A stretch of DNA of 13,242 nucleotides from JBKHBT01 sp046542255. Its GTDB lineage: Bacteria > UBP14 > UBA6098 > JBKHBT01. The notes under the pieces were generated by a model that saw nothing but the letters and a program-made list of their open reading frames with translations, was not told the DNA's origin and did not search any database. This document shows, one piece after another, positions 1-7,298 of the stretch; position 1 is the first letter of the stretch, and the number at the start of each line of letters is the position of its first letter. A program made the translations under genes and the position numbers. The stretch covers positions 1 to 13,242 of the forward strand of contig JBKHBT010000095.1 in NCBI GenBank assembly GCA_046542255.1, read 5' to 3'.

Positions 1-88
1 TATCAGACTAAAAATAGTAATAGTTTATTAAGTCGAAGTAAAAAAATCCGCATCGAATGCAACTAAGAATGCTTGACAAAGTCAAAGC

Positions 89-149
89 AGACAATGCGCT
101 GTTCCGCATTGTCATACTTTTCATGCTATAACATCAGTAAAGCCTTTTG
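89..149. repeat. 61-bp direct repeat, copy 1, with internal hairpin
   Basis: This 61-bp stretch is identical to 196-256, by direct comparison. It contains a perfect 9-bp inverted repeat, gacaatgcg (90-98) and cgcattgtc (105-113), with a 6-nt loop ctgttc. The identity stops sharply at both edges (flanks gc/ag on the left, g/c on the right). The copies start 107 bp apart. Perfect identity in noncoding DNA means either a recent local duplication or a dispersed repeat family with a conserved hairpin; one window cannot decide which. Unlike copy 2, copy 1 is not followed by a clean T-run on the minus strand. Confidence 0.9.
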
Positions 150-186
150 GTGAATTTATCAAGTATTATATACATGTCATATATGG

Positions 187-220
187 TATTAAAAGAGACA
201 ATGCGCTGTTCCGCATTGTC
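187..220 (-). terminator. Probable intrinsic terminator of the C10 peptidase gene
   Basis: Read on the minus strand, the 9-bp stem and 6-nt loop of repeat copy 2 are followed at once by TCTTTTAATA, a U-rich tract. The hairpin lies about 46 nt past the stop codon at 267. The stem is only moderately GC-rich and the U-tract is interrupted, so termination may be incomplete; copy 1 lies further downstream as a possible backup. Confidence 0.5.
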
Positions 221-256
221 ATACTTTTCATGCTATAACATCAGTAAAGCCTTTTG
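196..256. repeat. 61-bp direct repeat, copy 2, with internal hairpin
   Basis: This is the second identical copy of the 61-bp repeat at 89-149. It ends 10 bp from the stop codon of the C10 peptidase gene, so it lies in the 3' untranslated region of that minus-strand gene. The hairpin arms are 197-205 and 212-220. The rest of the unit (221-256, ending cagtaaagccttttg) has no obvious coding sense or structure, yet is equally conserved. The duplicated unit is therefore more than the hairpin. Confidence 0.9.
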
Positions 257-266
257 CTTATTTATA

Positions 267-3200
267 TTATTTAATATAAACAGCCCTAACAATAGTAACA
301 CCCGATTCAGTTTCCGCATGAATCATATAATTACCCGATGATATATCATCATCCGGTTGCCAGATTCGAGCATCTCCGATATCCGCAATAAGATGTCCAT
401 TCATATCGAAAATCCTAATTGTCGCATTCTCTGGAGCATCGATAGAAATTGCGCCATTGAAAGGATTAGGCGAAATCACAATATCGATATCCTCTGGCAA
501 AGCAGCATCATCGACAGATAACTCACCATCGGGATCGTAGATATAATGAAGCGTATAATCGCCAGTCGTTGTTTCTGAATAGCCTTTTATAGCAAGATAA
601 TATATGCCCGAAATAGAAGGCGTATAGAAAAGCTTGCAATTGAATTCAAAACCGCTATCATCATCATAGGTTATTCTAGGCATTATGCAATCATCGTATA
701 GTTCGGCATATGTGTCAGTATTTCCGGTAGTATAGAACATATACTGATAACCAGATGTCATATCTATACGGAAGAAGTCTATATCTCCCTGTGGAGCAAG
801 GCATTCATCCTGAGTCTGTTCATAGTCGGTTACAAAAAGATCGCTGGCACTTCCGCAGTCATCCCCGCCTTCTTCGGGTGGAATATCCATTATAGTGAAT
901 GCATCTTCCGAAACATCGTAAACAGAAGGATAATCCGGGTGATAAATCTTGATAAAGCAATTATCTTCGATACCGGTAACATCGGTAGCTTCCCAGATAT
1001 ATTCCTCATCATTGATAGTTGTAGTAATATCTGTCCATGGGCCGAAAGCGCCATCTACCGAGTATGCTATCGTAAGGTCTTCGAGATGGTCGATGCTTTC
1101 TGTGAGCCACTGGATAGTAATATTCGAGCCTTCGAAAACCTCCTCGCCACCTTCCGGCGACACAACCAATATCTCCGGCACATTCTCATAGTATTTGAAT
1201 GTATATTCTTCATCACCAGGGCCTTCCCAGTAGCCCCATATCATTACATAGTAAGTACCAGTATATTCCGGGCTATAATTTAGATGGCAATTATAACCAG
1301 AACCGCCATCGTCATCGCTCGCAAGTGCGCTGCCTCCACAGCTCGAATATATTTCGATATATGTATCGGTTGCCCCTGTGGTATAGAAATGATAATCCAT
1401 ACCAGCTTCCAAATAGAACTCGAACCAATCATAATCATCTTCGCCAGATATTGCATCAGGGCGAGATTCCTCTGTGGAGCTTATATCCAAAGTTATGGCT
1501 GAATAGCAATCATCCGGAGCATCCGAAATGCCATTATCCTGCCAGAAAATTGTATAATCACCAGTGGTCTCTTCAGGATCATAACCGCGAACTTTAAGTT
1601 TATAGCTTCCAGACATCTCTGGCGTATAGCTGAAGCTGAAATTATAGCTATCACCAGAGTCATCATCGTAGATTACACTATCTGAGCTACATCCGTTATA
1701 GAGTGCGCCCCAGGTATCGGTTGAACCTTCGGCATAGAAAGAATAAGAATGTCCAGCAATCAGCTCGAAGCTATAATAATCGATATCGCCAGCTGGATCG
1801 ATTGCATCCTCTCGCGATGATAGACTGGTATTCATAGGAAGCGAAAGTGCCGACCAGCAGGAATTGGAAGCATCCTCTGCGATAATATCGGTGATAGTAA
1901 ATTCGAAATCAGAAACATCGGAAACCGAAGGGTCATCGGCATCTGAAATACGAATTATGCAATTTGTTTCATCGGAATCTACTGGCGGGACGAGCCATGC
2001 ATATTCGCCGTTATTGTCTGTTCTTTCGGTTATTGTGGTGAATGTTCCGAAAGGCCCGTCCATCGACAGCTCGATTTTAACTTCCGAAATAGCAGGAATA
2101 CCTTCCGAGAGCCAATAGATATCGATCTCTTCGCCCTCTTCGAAAGTCTCGCCACCATCGGGATAATCAACGATTATATCAGGTGGAAGTGTGGCAGATG
2201 CTCTGTAATGAAGTACATAAGTATCGGCTGGCGAATAGTAGTATCCGGGAATGCGAAGATAGTGTTCACCGCTGGATGAAGGCGTAAAGACCATATTGAA
2301 ATTCTCTCCTTCACCGCCAGAATGCTCGGTACGAATCGCAGAACCATAGCATGAAGATCGAATTTCGCCATATGTATCCGAAGGGCCTGAAGTGTAGAAT
2401 GTATATTCGACATCTGCCTGCAGGTCAAAGAGATACCAGTCTTCGTCCTCATCGGAATCGATTTTATCTGGCCGGGTTTGTTCATCGGAGGTTATTGTAA
2501 GTTCGATGGCTTCAGAACAATTATCCGGCGCATCAGAAGCGCATTCTGAAGGCGGTGGTGTGATATTGAGAATGCCCTGATGTAAAATGATAAACTCCGA
2601 AGGAAGCCCATCCGGCAAAGAATACCAATAGCTTGGGCCGCAATAATATCCGCCCCAGCCATAGTTGACATGGTACATATTATCACTATCTCGCCAGCCA
2701 TCACAAACTATAGCATGGCCGACAGAATATTCTTCACGGAAAATCGACAGGAGGGCAGGTTTGCTATGCCTGAGATTGTTTTGCAATGTATTGTAGAAAT
2801 CTGTATCGACATCACGGAAAACATCGGCATCGTCATAATTCCATCTATTGCGCAATGCCGAAGCACATTCGGATGTGTATGCGCTCGATCCTTCCGAAGA
2901 ATATTTCATCTTCACCGATACGCCCGAAGCATATAAAATATCTGCCATCACAGCATCGGTTGGATGCGAGCCTGAGCCATCATAATCTATATCTGCAATT
3001 GATGCTGCCGTAGCATCGATTTCAATAACTCTCTCACCATGCCCATCATCGGGATCATTTCGAGATGTATATGAATCCCACGAACGGAATTCGATAGACG
3101 GCGGATATTCCCAATAGTTAATTAGCTGGCCGAGAGCTGTTGCAACGCAGCCTACAACGCAATGTTCGTCAGTCATCGGGTCGATTGGGCAGGAATTGAA

Positions 3201-3677
3201 ATACGGACTGGATTGGCTCCATTCGGTATCGGTCAAGGGGCCATAAGTTGTCATGGTTTCGAGTATTCGCATAAGGCCTTCAGTATTGGAATAAGCTTCC
3301 CAAAGGGCAATATTTTCATTGGCAAGCTGCGCTGGATAGACATCTTCCGAAGAAAGACGTAATGACATATCCGTTTCAATCATGTCTTTTAGAAAATTAT
3401 CATCGACATCTGTGAATTGAAAATCACCATCATAGCTAAATGAAATTACTGGTTCGAATTCCTTTACAGGAGCTATGAATACAAAACCCTGTGGCGCAAG
3501 ATTACAGACAAAGCCCAGAATCTGTTCATTTTTTTCCAGTCTCTGGATATTTTCCAGTTGCGATGCCGGATTATCAATCTCGATAAAGGTCTGTGCCACC
3601 TGACTTGCCTGGTTTAAGCTGATCGGTGTCCATGCAAATAAGGCTCCGATAAAAAGAAATAATAGTAGTTTTTTCAT
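267..3677 (-). CDS. Secreted C10 (streptopain-family) cysteine peptidase with PPC/Ig modules and sorting domain
   Basis: This is an exported papain-fold cysteine endopeptidase of MEROPS family C10 (relatives: SpeB, interpain, PrtT), 1136 residues. Residues 1-20 are a signal peptide (MKKLLLFLFIGALFAW). About 22-90 resemble the Spi/C10 propeptide, which keeps such enzymes inactive until cleavage. The catalytic domain is about 140-372: Cys177 in HCVVGCVATALGQ, His321 in GHAIVCDGW, and the following NYGWGG (338-343) typical of the family. Then come four PPC-like beta domains (about 380-492, 597-712, 717-830, 935-1045), two Ig-like domains (498-597, 832-932), and a type-A C-terminal sorting domain (about 1057-1136, VISPNPFNG...VRAVYIK), which in Bacteroidota directs type IX secretion. 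I start at 3677 rather than eight codons upstream because AGGAGA sits 4 nt before this ATG and the signal peptide then begins MKK. Both catalytic residues are present, so activity is likely. The substrate is unknown: it could be nutritional proteolysis or attack on other organisms. Confidence 0.9.
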   Translation of the reverse strand: MKKLLLFLFIGALFAWTPISLNQASQVAQTFIEIDNPASQLENIQRLEKNEQILGFVCNLAPQGFVFIAPVKEFEPVISFSYDGDFQFTDVDDNFLKDMIETDMSLRLSSEDVYPAQLANENIALWEAYSNTEGLMRILETMTTYGPLTDTEWSQSSPYFNSCPIDPMTDEHCVVGCVATALGQLINYWEYPPSIEFRSWDSYTSRNDPDDGHGERVIEIDATAASIADIDYDGSGSHPTDAVMADILYASGVSVKMKYSSEGSSAYTSECASALRNRWNYDDADVFRDVDTDFYNTLQNNLRHSKPALLSIFREEYSVGHAIVCDGWRDSDNMYHVNYGWGGYYCGPSYWYSLPDGLPSEFIILHQGILNITPPPSECASDAPDNCSEAIELTITSDEQTRPDKIDSDEDEDWYLFDLQADVEYTFYTSGPSDTYGEIRSSCYGSAIRTEHSGGEGENFNMVFTPSSSGEHYLRIPGYYYSPADTYVLHYRASATLPPDIIVDYPDGGETFEEGEEIDIYWLSEGIPAISEVKIELSMDGPFGTFTTITERTDNNGEYAWLVPPVDSDETNCIIRISDADDPSVSDVSDFEFTITDIIAEDASNSCWSALSLPMNTSLSSREDAIDPAGDIDYYSFELIAGHSYSFYAEGSTDTWGALYNGCSSDSVIYDDDSGDSYNFSFSYTPEMSGSYKLKVRGYDPEETTGDYTIFWQDNGISDAPDDCYSAITLDISSTEESRPDAISGEDDYDWFEFYLEAGMDYHFYTTGATDTYIEIYSSCGGSALASDDDGGSGYNCHLNYSPEYTGTYYVMIWGYWEGPGDEEYTFKYYENVPEILVVSPEGGEEVFEGSNITIQWLTESIDHLEDLTIAYSVDGAFGPWTDITTTINDEEYIWEATDVTGIEDNCFIKIYHPDYPSVYDVSEDAFTIMDIPPEEGGDDCGSASDLFVTDYEQTQDECLAPQGDIDFFRIDMTSGYQYMFYTTGNTDTYAELYDDCIMPRITYDDDSGFEFNCKLFYTPSISGIYYLAIKGYSETTTGDYTLHYIYDPDGELSVDDAALPEDIDIVISPNPFNGAISIDAPENATIRIFDMNGHLIADIGDARIWQPDDDISSGNYMIHAETESGVTIVRAVYIK
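543..1529 (-). repeat. Protein-level repeat unit 2 (PPC-Ig-PPC) within the peptidase
   Basis: This codes for residues about 717-1045, the second roughly 330-residue PPC-Ig-PPC unit. Acidic DDDSG/DDDGG turns occur in three of the four PPC copies (about 671-675, 788-792, 1005-1009) and are replaced by HSGGEGE in the first copy. They are possible calcium sites, which is my inference. The sorting domain follows directly. Confidence 0.8.
1542..2540 (-). repeat. Protein-level repeat unit 1 (PPC-Ig-PPC) within the peptidase
   Basis: This codes for residues about 380-712. The order PPC, Ig-like, PPC recurs in the same order and length in the next unit (543-1529). Matching segments include DAPDNCSEAIEL with DAPDDCYSAITL and PDGGETFEEGEEIDIYWL with PEGGEEVFEGSNITIQWL. 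The PPC (bacterial pre-peptidase C-terminal) domains carry the usual G-x-x-DTY/DTW and GxYxLxxxGY strands. The DNA has diverged, so this is an old duplication. Confidence 0.8.
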
Positions 3678-3681
3678 ATTT

Positions 3682-3687
3682 TCTCCT
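3682..3687 (-). promoter_or_regulatory. Ribosome binding site fixing the C10 peptidase start
   Basis: AGGAGA on the minus strand stands 4 nt before the ATG at 3677. The in-frame ATG at 3701 would place the ribosome binding site inside the coding region and add eight residues ahead of the signal peptide, so 3677 is preferred. Confidence 0.8.
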
Positions 3688-3710
3688 AAGTTAAATTTCA
3701 ATATCTTTAA

Positions 3711-3739
3711 AATTTAACAAATATTAGACAAATTGTCAA
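3711..3739 (-). promoter_or_regulatory. Candidate sigma70-type promoter of the C10 peptidase gene
   Basis: The minus strand reads TTGACA (perfect -35, 3734-3739), a 17-nt spacer, then TAAATT (-10, 3711-3716; four of six consensus bases). It lies 33 nt upstream of the ATG. A short palindrome, gacaa-a-ttgtc (3727-3737), covers the downstream edge of the -35 and could be an operator, but it is too short to be sure. Confidence 0.45.
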
Positions 3740-3904
3740 CGACATTTTACTGAAAAATCATTTACTCATTTCCTCTAAATTTAAATCAAGAGCCTGGAAA
3801 GATTGACTTTTGTGATATTGTTATTTATAATTATTTTAATTGTGAGCAAAAGAGAAAGGCTGTATATCAAAACGACAAGAAATAATTTATTTGAAATTTA
3901 GCTA

Positions 3905-3933
3905 TTGCTGGAAGGAATTCTATTAGTTAAAAT
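3905..3933 (+). promoter_or_regulatory. Weak candidate promoter for the small membrane protein gene
   Basis: TTGCTG (3905-3910), a 17-nt spacer, then TAAAAT (3928-3933; five of six -10 bases). It would leave an untranslated leader of about 75 nt before the ATG at 4013. The -35 is poor. The rest of 3740-4012 holds nothing I recognise apart from an 11-bp direct repeat, tgtatatcaaa, at 3861-3871 and 4000-4010. Confidence 0.3.
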
Positions 3934-4012
3934 TAATCTATGATCAAAGTTTTTCTGACAATATTAAAGCAAAAAATAAAACATTAATAGAAAGAGTGGT
4001 GTATATCAAATA

Positions 4013-4381
4013 ATGGAAAAACATGTACAAATTCTCGGCATACTCCATATAGTTTTTGGAGCCTTTATGTTAGCAATCGCTTTGATTTTATTTTTGTTGT
4101 TTGCAGTTTTGGGAATAGCAATAGATGAAATCGAAGCAAAATTGGTAATAACTATCTTGAGTATTGTTTTACCGATTGTTATGGTTGTGCTTTCTGTACC
4201 AAGTATAATCGGCGGTATCAATTTGCTCAAGCACAAGGACTGGGCCAGAATTCTGATTTTGGTTTTGGGCATTATCAAAATTCTCGACATACCTTTCGGA
4301 ACTGCACTTGGAATCTATACCATATGGGTTTTAACAAATAAGGATACTTTGCCATTGTTCCAAAAGCAAAGAAATTATTAA
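4013..4381 (+). CDS. Small integral membrane protein, about four helices, function unknown
   Basis: This 122-residue hydrophobic protein has about four membrane segments (roughly 8-36, 44-70, 77-92 and 94-107), separated by a short acidic stretch (IDEIEAK, 37-43) and a basic loop (KHKDWAR, 73-79). The C-terminal signature DWARILILVLGIIKILDIPFGTALGIYTIWVL (77-107) is familiar from a widespread family of small bacterial membrane proteins with PFGTALGIYTLWVL-type endings and no assigned function, so I give none. It is the only plus-strand gene here. It diverges from the peptidase and converges on the receptor gene. No clear Shine-Dalgarno sequence precedes the ATG (only gagtggt about 12 nt upstream), unlike the strong AGGAG sites of its neighbours. 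No better in-frame start was found, and expression may be low. Confidence 0.85.
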   Translation: MEKHVQILGILHIVFGAFMLAIALILFLLFAVLGIAIDEIEAKLVITILSIVLPIVMVVLSVPSIIGGINLLKHKDWARILILVLGIIKILDIPFGTALGIYTIWVLTNKDTLPLFQKQRNY

Positions 4382-4384
4382 AAA

Positions 4385-4408
4385 AAAGCCCACCGTACGG
4401 TGGGCTTT
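4385..4408. terminator. Bidirectional intrinsic terminator between convergent genes
   Basis: A perfect 10-bp stem, aaagcccacc (4385-4394) and ggtgggcttt (4399-4408), with loop gtac. On the minus strand it runs into eight Ts (complement of the A-run 4380-4387), so it is strongest as the terminator of the TonB receptor gene, whose stop is 24 nt away. On the plus strand it starts 4 nt after the stop of the small membrane protein gene and ends in only three Ts, a weaker signal. Confidence 0.9.
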
Positions 4409-4431
4409 CAAATCTATTTATCTTGTTTTAT

Positions 4432-6615
4432 CTATTCGATATTTATTCTCAAACCACCAATTATTGTTGGAACGCCTTCCAAAGTCATAATCACGTCTTC
4501 ATATGTAGTGATCTCTTGCCCGAGAATATTGTCAGCTCTAAAGAATAGCTCATATTTATTATCCAGGACAAATGATAGTCCACCATCGAGTTTTTGATAG
4601 TCTTCCAGCTCCTCCTGCTGAGGTTCATCGCCTTCATGTTTGAATTCCCAGATTTTTCTTTCTGCTACCATATTAAGCCCAAGAAAACCTCTTAATGCAA
4701 GCCAATCATTAATATCTTGACTGCCATGCAATTTGGCGCCTATTGTCGAGCCGGGATAATAGGGCAATGATTCTTCGGTATCTTTATTTTCATTATGAGT
4801 ATAGTTATATGAACCATCAAGATATAGGCCGCCATAGAAATTCCAGGAAAGTTTGAGCTCTCCGCCATAGATAATTGCTTCATGAATATTCTGCCTCTGG
4901 TAAATATAGATGCTGTCGATATTCCCAGTCGAATCGATTAGATGGCCGGGTATTTGTTCGATATCAAAATAGTCTAAAGGGTTTTCCAGGCCGTGATCGA
5001 CAGGAGTTATCATATCTGTAATAGATGAGTAATAACCATTTGCAATTAATGTCAGCCCGTCAATAATATCCGTTTCGATTCCGCCTGTCAAAGAAGTTGA
5101 ATATTCTGGCTGCAGCCCGGGATTTCCAGCCCGGTAATGATCGCTCCAGCTATGACCGTACAGCGTTTCATTGAGGTCCTGGACGCTTGGTGCACGGAAA
5201 CCTCGTCCGCCGGAGACTCTCAATGCAATATTATCGGTAGGGTGGTATTTCACAGTGAGTTTAGGTGATATAACAGCATCGACTTCTTTGGTTTTATCAT
5301 ATCTGAGAGCTGCTAGAATAGCGAACTGATCGAGTCCCTTCCATTCATCCTGCAAGTAGAATCCCATCGAAGTCTGGTCTGCTTCAGGGACTGCTTTTCT
5401 TTGGAAATTGTGGTACTTATACTGTCCGCCAATAAGTAGATAGTTGTCTTTTATGCCTTTATAGCCAACTGAAAGTTCGGGTTCTGAGATTTGATTGATC
5501 TCTTCATTTCGCTCGCTTTCCCAATCTGTATAGTATGCGGAGGCATTAATATCGATATTTTCATTAGGCCTAAATGCAATATCCATTTTTGGTGTATAGA
5601 GCCAGGACTCATAGTTGTCTTCACTCTTATATGGATAGATTGAATTAAGATAGAAAATCTGCGCACCGAGATCTATTTTTTCTGTTATCTTTGCATCTAC
5701 ACGATTCATCATGGTGAAGCGATTATAATTGAAATCGCCGAGTCTGAATGCAGGAGCAATTATCTTCGCACCATCGGACTGTTCCCATCCTACAAAGCTG
5801 CTTTGCGATACATTATCATTCACAGGGCTTTGATAAGAAAGGTTCGTAATGAAGGTATTTTGATCTCCACCGTATGCAGAATAGAGAAGCTTGGGCTTTT
5901 GGGCATTCTTCTTGGTCTTGATATTTAGCACGCCACCCATGCCATCAGACCCATATTGAGCCGATGCAGCACCTTTCACAATTTCGATAGATTCGATATG
6001 TTCTGGTGGAATAATATTTACATTTGCGCCCGTATGCCAATGAGAACTGACGATTCTCGAATCATCCATCATGATAAGATTATACTGCGAAGGAAGTCCA
6101 TCTATTGTGATATTCTTTTTGAAAGGTTGGCCACTTCCGGTGCCTGCTTCAATCGATACGCCGGGCACGTATTGGACAGCATCGGTTACCATAATTGGTG
6201 AGATATTACGCAACTCTTCTTCTGTGGTTACCATTACAATTTCCGGGACGTTTTTTAGTAGAGCCGGCCTTCTTGTTGCTGTGGTTACGATAGCATCGCT
6301 CATGACAGAAGATGGCATCATCTCAATTTCGATTTTTATCTCATCGTCCTGTTTGAGATTCAGTTTTTTGGTATATTTCTGATAGCCTACATGGGAAGCT
6401 ATCAGAGTGTATTCTCCGGAAGGGATTTCATCAATACGAAATTTGCCATCTGCATCGGAAGCATCACCAAGGCCCGAAACTTCTAAAAGAATATTGACAT
6501 CCTTGATTGGTTTACCAGATATTAAATCTGTAACTTTACCGGTAATATTTGCACCTATGGATATTGAAATTAGTAATACAAACCACAAGATTCTTATTAG
6601 CGTCTTCTTGATCAT
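4432..6615 (-). CDS. TonB-dependent outer-membrane receptor
   Basis: This is a 727-residue outer-membrane beta-barrel transporter of the TonB-dependent family, which imports scarce ligands such as chelated metals, cobalamin or oligosaccharides using TonB-ExbBD energy. Residues 1-22 are a signal peptide (MIKKTLIRILWFVLLISISIGA). About 23-99 form a carboxypeptidase-regulatory-like Ig domain (NITGKVTDLISGKPIKDVNI...GEYTLIASHVGY), common in FCB bacteria. A TonB-box-like stretch, SDAIVTTATR, is at 106-115. The plug is about 118-235 (VPGVSIEAGTG, ITIDGLPSQY, IESIEIVKGAASAQYGSDGMGGVLNIKTK), and the barrel is about 236-727 with a final strand of TIIGGLRINIE. The ligand cannot be told. A His-rich SSHWHTGAN in the plug (190-198) could touch a metal or haem ligand, which is speculation. 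The C-terminal residue is Glu rather than the common aromatic. It has no transport partners beside it. The start at 6615 is chosen for its strong ribosome binding site. Confidence 0.93.
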   Translation of the reverse strand: MIKKTLIRILWFVLLISISIGANITGKVTDLISGKPIKDVNILLEVSGLGDASDADGKFRIDEIPSGEYTLIASHVGYQKYTKKLNLKQDDEIKIEIEMMPSSVMSDAIVTTATRRPALLKNVPEIVMVTTEEELRNISPIMVTDAVQYVPGVSIEAGTGSGQPFKKNITIDGLPSQYNLIMMDDSRIVSSHWHTGANVNIIPPEHIESIEIVKGAASAQYGSDGMGGVLNIKTKKNAQKPKLLYSAYGGDQNTFITNLSYQSPVNDNVSQSSFVGWEQSDGAKIIAPAFRLGDFNYNRFTMMNRVDAKITEKIDLGAQIFYLNSIYPYKSEDNYESWLYTPKMDIAFRPNENIDINASAYYTDWESERNEEINQISEPELSVGYKGIKDNYLLIGGQYKYHNFQRKAVPEADQTSMGFYLQDEWKGLDQFAILAALRYDKTKEVDAVISPKLTVKYHPTDNIALRVSGGRGFRAPSVQDLNETLYGHSWSDHYRAGNPGLQPEYSTSLTGGIETDIIDGLTLIANGYYSSITDMITPVDHGLENPLDYFDIEQIPGHLIDSTGNIDSIYIYQRQNIHEAIIYGGELKLSWNFYGGLYLDGSYNYTHNENKDTEESLPYYPGSTIGAKLHGSQDINDWLALRGFLGLNMVAERKIWEFKHEGDEPQQEELEDYQKLDGGLSFVLDNKYELFFRADNILGQEITTYEDVIMTLEGVPTIIGGLRINIE

Positions 6616-6619
6616 TTTG

Positions 6620-6626
6620 ACTCCCT
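6620..6626 (-). promoter_or_regulatory. Ribosome binding site fixing the receptor start
   Basis: AGGGAGT lies 4 nt before the ATG at 6615. A start 16 codons upstream (6663) would put a charged, non-signal stretch (SNMYLLFEKYKQGVK) before the signal peptide and is unlikely. Confidence 0.75.
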
Positions 6627-6795
6627 GTTTATATTTTTCAAATAATAAATACATATTACTCATACAAAGGTCAAATGATTTTTGTGTTAAAATAAATTTA
6701 AATAATTTGTAAAATTATTTGTCTTAAGAATAGAGGAAATAAAGAAATCCTTGATCCATGTCATACCATTAATATGGATTTAGTTAGAGAGATAG

Positions 6796-6831
6796 ATCTT
6801 AGATATTTACAGGCCAGTTTTGGCCTAAGAT
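6796..6831. other. Bulged hairpin upstream of the receptor gene
   Basis: The outer arms atctta (6796-6801) and taagat (6826-6831) enclose an inner stem ggcca (6812-6816) and tggcc (6821-6825) with loop gttt, leaving a 10-nt bulge on one side. It lies about 180 bp before the receptor start. No T-run follows on either strand, so it is not a simple terminator. It may be a leader structure or a protein-binding site. Confidence 0.4.
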
Positions 6832-6949
6832 ATACCAATTTATTCGACATAGATAGTTATTAGTCCTGTCCCAAAGAAAAATCAGGAATTGTTGCAGGAT
6901 ATATATTTTTTAAGATTTTCGCCAAATTGCAGTTTTTGGTTTTGCGAAA

Positions 6950-6982
6950 AACCCCTTTGTTAGCTTCACTAACAGAGGGGTT
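6950..6982 (-). terminator. Strong hairpin, probable terminator
   Basis: A 14-bp stem with one G-U pair: aacccctttgttag (6950-6963) and ctaacagaggggtt (6969-6982), loop cttca. On the minus strand it ends in TTTTT (from the A-run 6947-6951) and then CGC. It would be the first good terminator after the transglutaminase gene, though over 300 nt past its stop. A competing 6-bp hairpin, ggtttt-gcga-aaaacc (6938-6953), overlaps one arm. It could instead end a short transcript of its own. Confidence 0.6.
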
Positions 6983-7128
6983 CCTTTCACCTTTGGTATC
7001 TTGCATTAAAAAGAAATTACTTCAATTAACAAAAAAATAAGTAATAAAATTTTGTCGTGTCTTTGGTTTTGATGGCAAAATATTAAGCCTCATTCGCAAA
7101 ATTACACACTCAGCGTTGGAAAGAGTCG

Positions 7129-7148
7129 AAATAGCAAAGATGCTATTT
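7129..7148. other. 8-bp perfect inverted repeat
   Basis: aaatagca (7129-7136) and tgctattt (7141-7148) with loop aaga. It lies about 150 nt past the transglutaminase stop on the minus strand. It is AT-rich and has no proper T-run, so it is a weak terminator at best; it may be an mRNA 3'-end structure or a binding site. Confidence 0.4.
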
Positions 7149-7298
7149 GCGATAAAAACATGCATTTATGAAGATAGAAAAGGGGGATGCTTGTTTTGAG
7201 TCTTCGGGATAGTAGTGGATAGTTATGATGGATGATGGCCATTACCAGGTCGTGGTTTCACAGCATACATCGAGCTTAATAGGTAATGAAAAAGCTAA

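Larger units (their letters stand above)
6616..7298. other. 683-bp gene-free region between the receptor and transglutaminase genes
   Basis: I see no credible gene on either strand. It is AT-rich and holds three hairpins (6796-6831, 6950-6982, 7129-7148), annotated separately. On the minus strand it is both the 3' flank of the transglutaminase gene and the 5' flank of the TonB receptor gene. I looked for a cobalamin-type leader and other familiar riboswitch cores without success. Confidence 0.6.

Noticed and set aside
89..256. CRISPR array
   Set aside because: There are only two copies, of 61 bp with a 46-bp gap, with no further repeat and no cas genes.
147..341. Plus-strand open frame of 64 codons
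   Set aside because: It is formed across repeat copy 2 and the antisense end of the peptidase gene, with no ribosome binding site.
2174..2485. Minus-strand 103-codon frame inside the peptidase gene
   Set aside because: It is an out-of-frame shadow within a coding region with clear domain content.
6646..6674. TTGACC-17 nt-TATTTA as promoter of the receptor gene
   Set aside because: The -35 is good, but the -10 matches only three of six bases; better -10 candidates nearby have poor spacing.
6983..7298. Cobalamin riboswitch upstream of the TonB receptor
   Set aside because: A GGTGAAAGGAA stretch on the minus strand recalls part of it, but the core GCCACTG box and the pairing around it are missing.
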